Source of the DNA: Paenibacillus sp. JJ-100
GTDB taxonomy: Bacteria; Bacillota; Bacilli; Paenibacillales; Paenibacillaceae
Direction of reading: 5' to 3'
DNA: 64,000 bases
NCBI RefSeq assembly: GCF_948329825.1
Contig: NZ_CAOJCM010000002.1
Span: 868,001 to 932,000, forward strand
Below, one piece after another: positions 36,669 through 44,266 of this stretch. Positions within the stretch are counted from its first letter, which is position 1, and every line of letters starts with the position of its first letter. The position numbers and the translations under genes are program-made. The notes under the pieces are model-generated. The model saw only the letters and a list, made by a program, of their open reading frames with translations, searched no databases and was not told the origin of the DNA.

Positions 36669-36979
36669 GCTATAATACCCTCCTAACACCATCCTAAAAT
36701 AACCGTCCCCATAACCGGTAAGCCGTTATGTGAATTAGGTATAAAAGTTGCTTTACTCATTCTTATGCCTCTCATAGAGTTCATAGAATTGATTTCATAC
36801 TAAAATGTATTTCCACATTCAAGTTCCCTCATACGTAACATTTATAAATATCCCCACTGTAACCCTAATCCCTAAAAAAGAATTCGCTTTCATATCCAAA
36901 TTTGTTTACACCTTTTTCCTTTCTCGGTATAATGTTGTGTAGACAATCTATGAACGTACATAGGAGAGGAGGATTTACC
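36669..36979. other. Intergenic region between divergent rsfA and the yqgY-like gene
   Basis: About 310 bases without a gene. It holds the rsfA leader, an imperfect inverted repeat around 36702-36734 (ataaccg and cgttat copies), and the promoter of the downstream gene at 36905-36933. The AT-rich middle shows nothing else that I can identify. Confidence 0.6.
36905..36933 (+). promoter_or_regulatory. Sigma-A promoter of the yqgY-like gene
   Basis: TTTACA (36905-36910) and TATAAT (36928-36933) with a 17-base spacer, about 47 bases before the GTG start. Confidence 0.8.
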
Positions 36980-37216
36980 GTGGCACGCATGTTTCGAGTA
37001 CTCGGGTTCTTCACGCTTGCGATCGGCCTGATGGCTTTTGCAGGAGATTTGGTCGAAATGGCTTTGCTTTTCTTCCTGCAGACTGCGTTTTTTGTTCTTT
37101 TGGGATACTTGAAGTTTACAGAACGCACGTATATATTGCTCTTCTGGGGCTATATGATCGTGACGTTCACAGGATTCAGTTACTGGACTGTATTTCAAAT
37201 GGGACTGCCGCTTTAA
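36980..37216 (+). CDS. DUF2626 family membrane protein (YqgY-like)
   Basis: A 78-residue protein with three hydrophobic segments, starting MARMFRVLGFFTLAIGLMAF and continuing with LLFFLQTAFFVLLGYLKFTE. This fits the short DUF2626/YqgY family of Bacillota, of unknown function. The GTG at 36980 is chosen because AGGAGG lies 8 bases upstream. It stands alone with a clear promoter and terminator. Confidence 0.8.
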   Translation: MARMFRVLGFFTLAIGLMAFAGDLVEMALLFFLQTAFFVLLGYLKFTERTYILLFWGYMIVTFTGFSYWTVFQMGLPL

Positions 37217-37231
37217 TCCGCTAGTAGCATC

Positions 37232-37264
37232 AAAGCAATCCGGCTCTTGTCGGATTGCTTTTTT
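37232..37264 (+). terminator. Terminator after the yqgY-like gene
   Basis: A perfect 11-bp stem aaagcaatccg/cggattgcttt (37232-37242 with 37251-37261), 8-base loop, then T-run. It lies 15 bases after the stop codon. Confidence 0.93.
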
Positions 37265-37390
37265 GTTTCTTAGTTTACATATGAAGAAATCGGGTTTATT
37301 TAACCACTAAGGATATTTCACCTATCATTTTCATATATTGTCTGGACGAGTACTAATCTATATGATTATTTAAGGAAGAGAGAAAGGAGA

Positions 37391-38476
37391 ATGGATGTGA
37401 AACATCGATATGGCTTAACAGCCATCTTGTTCATAGTATTACTGTTCGTCCAGCCTGCATCATCCTACATTTACGGAGAGCCTTCGCCCGAGGATACACA
37501 GGCCATTTTGCAAAAAACGTTATCTATTGTAGAGATTGATCATGAGATTGAACGAATTACTGCAAGACAAAAAGAACTCACCAAACAATATGAGACATTA
37601 TCCGCTCAACTTCTGCAGCAGGAAAAGGAGATACATATCCAGCAAGATCGGGCCGGAGCTGTTGTAAGATCTTATTACACAGGAGAGCGTGACAGTCTGC
37701 TCATGTCCGTTCTTGGAGCAAGATCATTCAAAGACTTGTTTATTCTGTATGACTACTATCAGATCATTATTGGCAAAGACCAGGCTGTTCTGGACAAGTA
37801 CCAGACTCGCTATGATGAATTGCAGCGGACGTCTGATCAAATTCGCAAAACCTCCATTGAACTTACGGAGATGAAAACCAACCTGCAGAATCAGCGAACA
37901 CGAGTCGCATCACTGCAAAAGGAAATGGATGAACAAATAACTGCCAGCGGAAACGCGGCAGCTATTCAAAAATTAATGAATGAATTAACCCTGTACTGGG
38001 AGAACATTGGAATTTATGAGGTAAAACGTTACTTCAAAGCGCTAGCATCAGCCATGCAAAATCTGCCTGATTTCATTCAAAAGCAAAACGGCACGATAGC
38101 TACCACAGGAACCACATATACGATTCGCATTGGCCAGGACGAATTAAATACCTTCTTGCGTTCACAGAATGTACTCTTTGAAGACTTTGCATTTACATTT
38201 GATCAGGACAAAATTACAGCCTCGGGTCAGCGCGATCAGCTGCAATTGAGCATTGAAGGACATTATACGGTAGAGAATGAACCGCAAAATGCCATTCGTT
38301 TTCACGTAGATAAGCTCGTTTTTAATCAACTTGAACTACCAGATACAACCCGTAACATGCTGGAAAAGGAATTTGATCTCGGTTTTTATCCTCAAAAAAT
38401 TATATCTTTTGTGAAAGCTACTGATGTTTCTACAGATGAAGGAATCTTGGAAGTTAAACTGGCTATCTCATTCTAG
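37391..38476 (+). CDS. Secreted coiled-coil protein with PcsB/CwlO-like N-terminal region
   Basis: A 361-residue protein with a signal peptide (hydrophobic about 8-25). Residues 35-95 and 130-185 form coiled coils around GAVVRSYYTGERDSLLMSVL and GARSFKDLFILYDYYQIII. This coil-hinge-coil arrangement resembles the regulatory region of PcsB/CwlO-type wall hydrolases and hydrolase activators. No NlpC/P60 or LytM domain follows. Instead the C-terminal half (about 220-361) is a beta-rich domain with IGQDELNTFLRSQNV and TASGQRDQLQLSIEGHYTV, vaguely like YpmS/DUF2140 proteins. Function unknown; a role at the wall is a guess. Its end overlaps the convergent gene by 4 bases. Confidence 0.7.
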   Translation: MDVKHRYGLTAILFIVLLFVQPASSYIYGEPSPEDTQAILQKTLSIVEIDHEIERITARQKELTKQYETLSAQLLQQEKEIHIQQDRAGAVVRSYYTGERDSLLMSVLGARSFKDLFILYDYYQIIIGKDQAVLDKYQTRYDELQRTSDQIRKTSIELTEMKTNLQNQRTRVASLQKEMDEQITASGNAAAIQKLMNELTLYWENIGIYEVKRYFKALASAMQNLPDFIQKQNGTIATTGTTYTIRIGQDELNTFLRSQNVLFEDFAFTFDQDKITASGQRDQLQLSIEGHYTVENEPQNAIRFHVDKLVFNQLELPDTTRNMLEKEFDLGFYPQKIISFVKATDVSTDEGILEVKLAISF

Positions 38477-39756
38477 CGATTCGTCGCTTTTCTAATGCTG
38501 CTCACATACTGGGCAGCATTTATTTGTCCTCTCAGAAACTGCTTTACCTGCTTTTCAAAACGCATGACGATTTCCCTACTCTTCGCTGTTTGAACTGGAT
38601 CGTAATCTTTGGAGAACCAGGATTGATTTTTGAACTTTTCATATAGAATTCCACTATCTTCAGCTACCTGCTTCGTTTCCGCTTTCCTTGCAGACAAGCG
38701 CTTCGTCTCGTCAAACCATTTTTTTCGAGTTGAAGCAGACAGCATTCCCTCAATCCATCGACTTGCCGCATCTGCCTCCACAGATCCTGATGTAATGACA
38801 AGACTTCTGGACTCTACTGCATGCAGTGGCTCCATAAGGTTGTCCGATACAAACCTATTCTGATTCCTCTGATCCCCAGCAGCCTCATCTTCTTGAAGGA
38901 TACGAGACAACGTGGATACAAACATTGGGGTGCTCATTTTAACATTGGATGCAAACCCAACGGGATCTTCAGACAATGTCTTGATCTGAGGTTGAAGCTG
39001 GTTCAGCAAAGTGATCCCTTGCTGAAGTTCGTTAACCAGCGATGTGGGCTGTAATGTTATAATCTGGTCGGGACTCATTCCTAAAGGTAGACTACCCATC
39101 CATGCACTTGCTCCGAATATATCCTCTATATTCATCGAAATAAGTGAGAGACCCTCCATTTGGGATACCTTGATCACTTTAGACCATTGATCTTTATTTT
39201 GAGGCAAACCTTGCAAATCTGCCTTATTCAAAAAGGAAGCTGTTGCCCCCATAATATAAGGATCAAAATCAAAGGGCATACCCCATTGGTATCCATTCCA
39301 TTCTGTCATGCCACGCAGTTCAATTATTGTATCTCCCAACGACTTAGAGAGCGCGGTGCCATTCAAAGGTACCAAATATCCCTTTTTGGCATAATACTGC
39401 ACGTCATCACTATTCAATAAAATAATATCGCCATTCTCTCCCAATGCAAACTCCTGATCCAACACCTTTTTGTACTCTTCTGATTCTACATTTCGCAACT
39501 TCACTTGAATATAACGGGATGCGGCCACTTCTTCGGCTAATTTATGGAACGAATCAAACTCCTCTTTTGACATAGACACTGTCACATCTAAAGGAGCCCG
39601 TCTCTCATGGCTAAGAGAAGAGGCTCCGGGATATGTATCTTTTTCTGGATTCCGCTCTTGAGTATACTGCGAACCTCTAAAATCAAAACTGGGAGAAAGG
39701 ATCGTTAGCGAAAGCAGCAGCACTGCAAATAGAACAATCTGATGTCTACGCTTCAT
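38473..39756 (-). CDS. Orphan extracellular solute-binding protein, family 1-like, without lipobox
   Basis: A 427-residue protein with an N-terminal hydrophobic segment (about 7-22) but no lipobox cysteine, so it is either secreted or membrane-anchored. The fold markers are those of sugar-type binding proteins: DIILLNSDDVQYYAKKGYLV, then GMTEWNGYQWGMPFDFDPYI, and ASRWIEGMLSASTRKKW near the end. No permease or ATPase gene is adjacent. It may be a sensor or have lost its transporter. The stop region overlaps the convergent coiled-coil gene by 4 bases, and no terminator separates them. Confidence 0.7.
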   Translation of the reverse strand: MKRRHQIVLFAVLLLSLTILSPSFDFRGSQYTQERNPEKDTYPGASSLSHERRAPLDVTVSMSKEEFDSFHKLAEEVAASRYIQVKLRNVESEEYKKVLDQEFALGENGDIILLNSDDVQYYAKKGYLVPLNGTALSKSLGDTIIELRGMTEWNGYQWGMPFDFDPYIMGATASFLNKADLQGLPQNKDQWSKVIKVSQMEGLSLISMNIEDIFGASAWMGSLPLGMSPDQIITLQPTSLVNELQQGITLLNQLQPQIKTLSEDPVGFASNVKMSTPMFVSTLSRILQEDEAAGDQRNQNRFVSDNLMEPLHAVESRSLVITSGSVEADAASRWIEGMLSASTRKKWFDETKRLSARKAETKQVAEDSGILYEKFKNQSWFSKDYDPVQTAKSREIVMRFEKQVKQFLRGQINAAQYVSSIRKATNR

Positions 39757-39917
39757 TCACACTCCTCCTATGACTATGAAATGGTATTTTCCCGTAGCAA
39801 TCATTGTAACAAATATATAGTGCTCCTGTCCTACCTTGCTAAAAAACACTTTTCTTGTATTTTGCATACTAAGAGCATATCTAGTTATGTATAATAACGT
39901 GTTTTTATTTTTTCAGC

Positions 39918-39946
39918 AAAAAAAGCCGACTTTTTCAGTCGGCTTT
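39918..39946 (-). terminator. Terminator after phoH
   Basis: A 10-bp stem aaagccgact/agtcggcttt (39922-39931 with 39937-39946), 5-base loop, followed on the minus strand by a T-run. It lies 53 bases after the stop codon of the PIN-PhoH gene. Confidence 0.9.
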
Positions 39947-39999
39947 CATACAATCATTTTCCGGGAAATAAGTCTTGCATCATCAGGTTAAAAGCCTTA

Positions 40000-41334
40000 T
40001 TACAACAAGTCTGCTGCAAGCTGTGCCAACTTGGATCGTTCTCCTTTTTCAAGCATAATGTGTCCACTGATTCCCTCCCGTTTGAAACGCTCCACAATAT
40101 ACGTTAATCCATTACTTGCAGAGTCCAGATACGGGTGGTCAATCTGTTCGGGATCTCCCATCAGAATAATTTTACTGCCTTCCCCTACTCGGGATACGAT
40201 CGTTTTCACTTCATGACGCGACAAGTTTTGAGCTTCGTCAATAATGATGAATTGACCTGGGATGGATCTTCCACGGATATAGGTCAGTGCTTCCACTTGA
40301 ATGCTACCAAGACCCATTAATATTTTATCAATATCTCCAGCCTTTTTTGTATCGAATAAAAATTCAAGATTATCATAGATGGGTTGCATCCATGGTCGAA
40401 GCTTTTCTTCCTTCTCACCCGGCAAATACCCGATATCCTTGCCCATTGGTACAACAGGCCGCGCAATCAATAGCTTTTTATATTTGTGGTCGTCTTCAAC
40501 TTTCAACAGTCCTGCTGCGAGAGCAAGAAGTGTTTTGCCTGTGCCTGCCTTGCCTGTTATCGTTACAAGCGGAATATCATCGTTCAGCAAAAGTTCCAGC
40601 GCCATTCGTTGTTGTGCATTACGGGCGCTTATCCCCCAGACATTATCATTACTGAGGAACAGCGGCTCCAGCTTCGTACCTTCCATATTCACTTTGAGCA
40701 AAGCCGATTTGTTCGTACCCATTTCGTCTTTTAGAATGACAAACTCATTGGGATAGAGCGAGTAGGACAGCTGTAAAGGTTTGATCGGTAAAAAACGATA
40801 TGTGTAAAACTCATCGATGACTGACGGATGAACTTTCAGCGCAGTATATCCAGGGTATAGCTCACTGAGTCCTGCCGTGCGATCCGATAAGTAATCCTGT
40901 GTGTTCAGTCCGAGTACATCCGCCTTAATTCGTACGAGAACGTCTTTACTAACAAGAACAACTTGCCGATTCACCACTTCTTTTTCGTTCTCTTCAATTT
41001 GGTAGTTCAGGGCGACCGCCAGAATACGATTGTCGTTAGATACTTCTCCAAACATCTCCTGAACCTTAACAAAGCTACGGTGATTGAGTTCAACTTTCAG
41101 ATTACCTCCATTGGCAAGGGGGACACCACTGTGCAGATGCCCCAGTTCTCTGAGTCCATCTAGCAACCTAGAAACATTACGCGCGTTTCGGCCGATCTCA
41201 TCGGCATTTCTTTTTTTAGAGTCAATTTCCTCCAGTACAACCGCGGGAATGATCACCTCATGTTCTTCAAAGGCAAATATGGCATTGGGGTCATGCAGAA
41301 GCACGTTGGTATCCAATACAAAAATCTTTTTCAT
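40000..41334 (-). CDS. phoH: PIN-PhoH family ATPase/ribonuclease (YlaK)
   Basis: A 444-residue two-domain protein. The N-terminal PIN nuclease domain (about 1-135) starts KKIFVLDTNVLLHDP with the metal aspartate D8 and has VVLEEIDSKK. The C-terminal PhoH ATPase domain has Walker A GKAGTGKT (261-268) and IIDEAQNLSRHEVK as Walker B. PIN-PhoH proteins are proposed RNA helicase-nucleases. It is divergent from ylaJ, as ylaJ and ylaK are neighbours in Bacillus subtilis. The RNA substrate is unknown. Confidence 0.93.
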   Translation of the reverse strand: MKKIFVLDTNVLLHDPNAIFAFEEHEVIIPAVVLEEIDSKKRNADEIGRNARNVSRLLDGLRELGHLHSGVPLANGGNLKVELNHRSFVKVQEMFGEVSNDNRILAVALNYQIEENEKEVVNRQVVLVSKDVLVRIKADVLGLNTQDYLSDRTAGLSELYPGYTALKVHPSVIDEFYTYRFLPIKPLQLSYSLYPNEFVILKDEMGTNKSALLKVNMEGTKLEPLFLSNDNVWGISARNAQQRMALELLLNDDIPLVTITGKAGTGKTLLALAAGLLKVEDDHKYKKLLIARPVVPMGKDIGYLPGEKEEKLRPWMQPIYDNLEFLFDTKKAGDIDKILMGLGSIQVEALTYIRGRSIPGQFIIIDEAQNLSRHEVKTIVSRVGEGSKIILMGDPEQIDHPYLDSASNGLTYIVERFKREGISGHIMLEKGERSKLAQLAADLL

Positions 41335-41562
41335 TCAATCCCCTCCAAAGCGGCGTCGTTAAAGGCATGGGCTGGAACGTGGTCTCGGGAATGACGAAGG
41401 TGCTCTGTGTAAGCATTCCGTTTCCTACCATTCCCGAGTTCATCTAAATCGTGCAATGTTCAGCAGTGGCATGGACAATCATGCTCCCATACATAAATGT
41501 ATTCGACTAGGGCAAAATAATTGTCAACCATTCTGAAAAACCCCAAGAAAGGATGAATACTT

Positions 41563-42213
41563 TTGAAAAAGATGATATGTACATTGCTTCTAATCTGCAT
41601 ACTTACTGGCTGTAATACCTCTACACGTAACGCTTCACAGGAACCGCATCAGATGCATCCTAGAAGTTACGGAGGAAACATGGCAACTCAGCAAGATGAT
41701 CGAATGAATGCTTCGCGTATCGACCAATTCAACGAAAATACGGGCGAAGTACAGGATGTTGCGAATGGTACGGATCACGGTAGAATGTCCAATGAAAAAC
41801 GAGTGAGTCATCTCAAAGCCCTTGCTAAGCATGTTGAAGGTGTAGAAGATGCTAATTGCATCATCCTCGGAAACACTGCTATCGTTGGTATCGATGTAGA
41901 TGGAAATCTGGAACGGGCACGTGTTGGCATCATTAAATACTCCGTTGCAGAAGCCTTACGCAAAGATCCTGAGGGCGTAGATTCCATCGTTACCGCTGAT
42001 GCAGACGTCTCCGAACGTATTAAAGAAATTGGTGAGCATATTCGCCAAGGACACCCAATATCCGGATTCGCTTCAGAACTCGCAGACATGGTAGGCAGAA
42101 TCATTCCACAGCTTCCGAAAGACGTCAAAGTTCGCCAGAACCCGAATGAACCAGCTCAGGATCAATACATGCAACAACATACATCCGAAAAAAGACAACA
42201 AAAAGCCCAGTGA
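41563..42213 (+). CDS. ylaJ: YhcN/YlaJ family sporulation lipoprotein
   Basis: A 216-residue lipoprotein: signal MKKMICTLLLICILTGC with lipidated Cys17, then a low-complexity polar linker, and the YhcN/YlaJ domain (VEGVEDANCIILGNTAIVGI, then DPEGVDSIVTADADVSERI). The family is found in spore formers, in the forespore inner membrane or cortex, with a role in germination or spore assembly. A TTG at 41563 follows AAAGGATG by about 8 bases; an ATG three codons later is the alternative. Its last 52 bases overlap the 3' end of the opposite small gene. Confidence 0.88.
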   Translation: MKKMICTLLLICILTGCNTSTRNASQEPHQMHPRSYGGNMATQQDDRMNASRIDQFNENTGEVQDVANGTDHGRMSNEKRVSHLKALAKHVEGVEDANCIILGNTAIVGIDVDGNLERARVGIIKYSVAEALRKDPEGVDSIVTADADVSERIKEIGEHIRQGHPISGFASELADMVGRIIPQLPKDVKVRQNPNEPAQDQYMQQHTSEKRQQKAQ

Positions 42214-42416
42214 TCTCTCACTAGGCTTTTTTTCATGGCTGAAAAGACTTGCTCATCGAGCTTCTCCGCAGCACGTTGATCATATATTTTGACAAATTGA
42301 GGCACGAAAGACAATTGAGCGCCATATAGCAACGCATTCTTAAACGCTTCAATCTTCATCTGCCTTTTGAATTGTTGTAGGAGAGTTTCTGTTAATTGTA
42401 TGACGGCTTCGGACAT
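42162..42416 (-). CDS. Small protein of unknown function, reading through a terminator
   Basis: An 84-codon frame starting MSEAVIQLTETLLQQFKRQM with AGGGGG 9 bases upstream of the ATG. The first 63 residues look like a normal helical protein. The last 20 residues are encoded by the terminator hairpin and are odd: tryptophan and cysteine-rich (HWAFCCLFSDVCCC). A run of seven A lies just before the hairpin (ATG then A7). With one A fewer, the frame would end in KKA and stop at TAG inside the stem. So the true product may be about 64 residues, with a recent frameshift, a sequencing error or slippage here. No family recognised. Confidence 0.55.
   Translation of the reverse strand: MSEAVIQLTETLLQQFKRQMKIEAFKNALLYGAQLSFVPQFVKIYDQRAAEKLDEQVFSAMKKSLVRDHWAFCCLFSDVCCCMY
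42201..42233. terminator. Terminator shared by ylaJ and the small opposite gene
   Basis: Stem 42201-42207 plus 42209-42213 pairs with 42218-42222 plus 42224-42230 (one C-A mismatch), 4-base loop, T-run to 42233 on the plus strand and A-run start on the left, so it can act in both directions. It overlaps the last bases of ylaJ. Confidence 0.85.
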
Positions 42417-42505
42417 TCAACGAGCCCCCTAACCTACTTTATGTGATTCTAGTCGATGTGATTATATCATACTGTCATGCCTGCATCCAATCCCCAAAAT
42501 AAACT

Positions 42506-43567
42506 TCACGGTGTCGGGGACGAAGCTGTTACCTTGCCTGCCAGTGTATCTTGCAACGCTTGCTTGGCATTAGCAAGCTCTGTCTCATTAATATATACAT
42601 AAGGACTTCTCCACTCCCCTGTAACCGGAGTAAAGTGAACATCTTCCGTGGAAATATTCCAATAGGTTGCGATAAAATTTTTCATTTGCTCGGATTCCAC
42701 ATCTGTGATCATGTTTTTATCTACCGCACTTATTACTTTGCCAATCTTGGTAATTCCACCGAGCGATTTCATCTGATCCAGCATTGCATTCATCACTTGG
42801 CTCTGCCTTTTATTTCGATCGAAATCGTTGGACTCATCCGTTTTGGGTTTACAATTGGACTTGCGATAACGAACAAAATCAAGGGCTTCTTTCCCGTCCA
42901 GATGTTGTGGACCCGCCTTCAGATTGATATCTGTATTGTCAGCCGTATCTCGGTAACACATGTTCTTATCCACCGTAACGTCAACTCCGCCCACGGCATT
43001 AATTGCGTCACGAAAGGCTTGGAAGTTGATCACTGTAGTATAATTGATATCTACACCCAGATACTTGCCCATCATTTCCTTCATCTGGTCCTCTGCCTTT
43101 TTGCCAGAAGTCTTTTCTTGTGTTTTGAATCGTGGATAATACGCATTTAATTTATTCGACTTATATCCATCTAGTTGAATACGTGTGTCACGTGGCAATG
43201 ATACCACTGTTGCAGTCTTTGTGTTCGGATTAAGTGCCGCAACCATCACGACATCCGATAGAAATGTACCTGTTTCGGGACGATTATCCGTACCGAGCAG
43301 CAACATTGTAAGTGGTTTGGTTGAAGCCGACATACCTGGAGGAACAGGCTTGTCTATTCCCGTATTCGCGACTTGATTATATATCCAGTACAAATATCCT
43401 CCACCTACCAGAATACCAATCACAAGCAGACTAAGGAACATTTTAACCAACCCACGCATACGTTTCTTTTTCTTCGGCTGCTTTCCCTTGCTACTCTTTT
43501 TGCCTGAATGGATGGATGAATTAGAAACTTGTCTGCGTGGAGGCAATCCGTTTGAATTTGAGCTCAT
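42506..43567 (-). CDS. LytR-CpsA-Psr (LCP) family wall polymer ligase
   Basis: LCP proteins attach teichoic acid or other anionic glycopolymers from a lipid carrier to peptidoglycan outside the membrane. The 353-residue protein has a basic cytoplasmic tail (KGKQPKKKKRM), one transmembrane segment (about 42-66) and the LCP domain: TMLLLGTDNRPETG, SLPRDTRIQLDGY, INAVGGVDVTV, LDGKEALDFVRYRKSN and RNKRQSQVM. The conserved aspartate and arginines that bind the pyrophosphate lipid are present. It is monocistronic between the small gene and ylaH; Bacillus subtilis has no such gene in its yla cluster. Confidence 0.93.
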   Translation of the reverse strand: MSSNSNGLPPRRQVSNSSIHSGKKSSKGKQPKKKKRMRGLVKMFLSLLVIGILVGGGYLYWIYNQVANTGIDKPVPPGMSASTKPLTMLLLGTDNRPETGTFLSDVVMVAALNPNTKTATVVSLPRDTRIQLDGYKSNKLNAYYPRFKTQEKTSGKKAEDQMKEMMGKYLGVDINYTTVINFQAFRDAINAVGGVDVTVDKNMCYRDTADNTDINLKAGPQHLDGKEALDFVRYRKSNCKPKTDESNDFDRNKRQSQVMNAMLDQMKSLGGITKIGKVISAVDKNMITDVESEQMKNFIATYWNISTEDVHFTPVTGEWRSPYVYINETELANAKQALQDTLAGKVTASSPTP

Positions 43568-43657
43568 GTTCTCAACACCTTTATCACTTCTGTTTAGTCT
43601 ATATATAACACAACCGCTTTCCCAAAGGAAAACGGATGTGTGGGTGCATAGACTGCA

Positions 43658-43954
43658 TCATGAATTCCGAGCGGCAGCTTCCGCTTTTTTCTTTTGACGA
43701 CCTTCAACATAATAACGAACGCGCACTAACAACATCAGACCTACAGCTACTAACAAACATTGAATGATAGGCAGCTTGTCGATCTGAAAAATAAGAAGCA
43801 TGAACGTGCCCATCGCCATCAAAATATACAACACAATTTCCTTACCGATCGGCAATTTCTGACGTACCCGGAAGACCTTGTTATACACGTAAGTAATGAG
43901 TACAAAGATGACGATATAGGCGATGATCGGGTGTGATGCAAACCATGCTTGCAT
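43658..43954 (-). CDS. ylaH: YlaH-like membrane protein
   Basis: A 98-residue protein with three hydrophobic segments (about 9-25, 39-58 and 60-78), ending in basic RQKKKAEAAARNS. The pattern, with KLPIGKEIVLYILMAMGTFM between segments, fits the YlaH-like family. The ATG at 43954 has AAAGGAGATG upstream; a frame open to 44014 lacks a site. It lies just downstream of typA, as in the ylaG-ylaH order of Bacillus subtilis. Function unknown. Confidence 0.8.
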   Translation of the reverse strand: MQAWFASHPIIAYIVIFVLITYVYNKVFRVRQKLPIGKEIVLYILMAMGTFMLLIFQIDKLPIIQCLLVAVGLMLLVRVRYYVEGRQKKKAEAAARNS

Positions 43955-44027
43955 GTTAAGGCATCTCCTTTCATGATCATGCTGTACAACATTTAATTCA
44001 TTGATGGGAATCAATTATGCACAATGA

Positions 44028-44203
44028 GATTCTAAGTCGCTCGTTCGACCGTTCCGGGTTCGGATCATTCTTTTGATCGCTGTTATCCCCGAATTTCTGT
44101 GAACACTCTATCAAGTGTTGAAATTCGGTGACAAAGGCGAGCGCTTCGCTTCTGCAGAATCGATTCCTCTCCCTCCACTACCTCTGGCGAGAGAGCGGAA
44201 TCG
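44028..44203. repeat. Nested palindromic intergenic element
   Basis: Several inverted repeats lie one inside the other between ylaH and typA. Outer arms are gattct (44028-44033) and agaatc (44156-44161). The next arms are cgctcg (44038-44043) and cgagcg (44138-44143). The core is ccgaatttc (44089-44097) with gaaattcgg (44120-44128), holding aacact (44102-44107) with agtgtt (44114-44119) and a 6-base loop. A second hairpin follows: cgattcc (44161-44167) with ggaatcg (44197-44203). No T-run follows, so it is not a plain terminator. It could be a REP- or MITE-like dispersed repeat, or a structured RNA. Confidence 0.65.
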
Positions 44204-44266
44204 TTCAATCGTGCAAATACATCCCCTTCAAACATTAACTGTTGTAGTTCTTAGGGTAGTGAGTTT

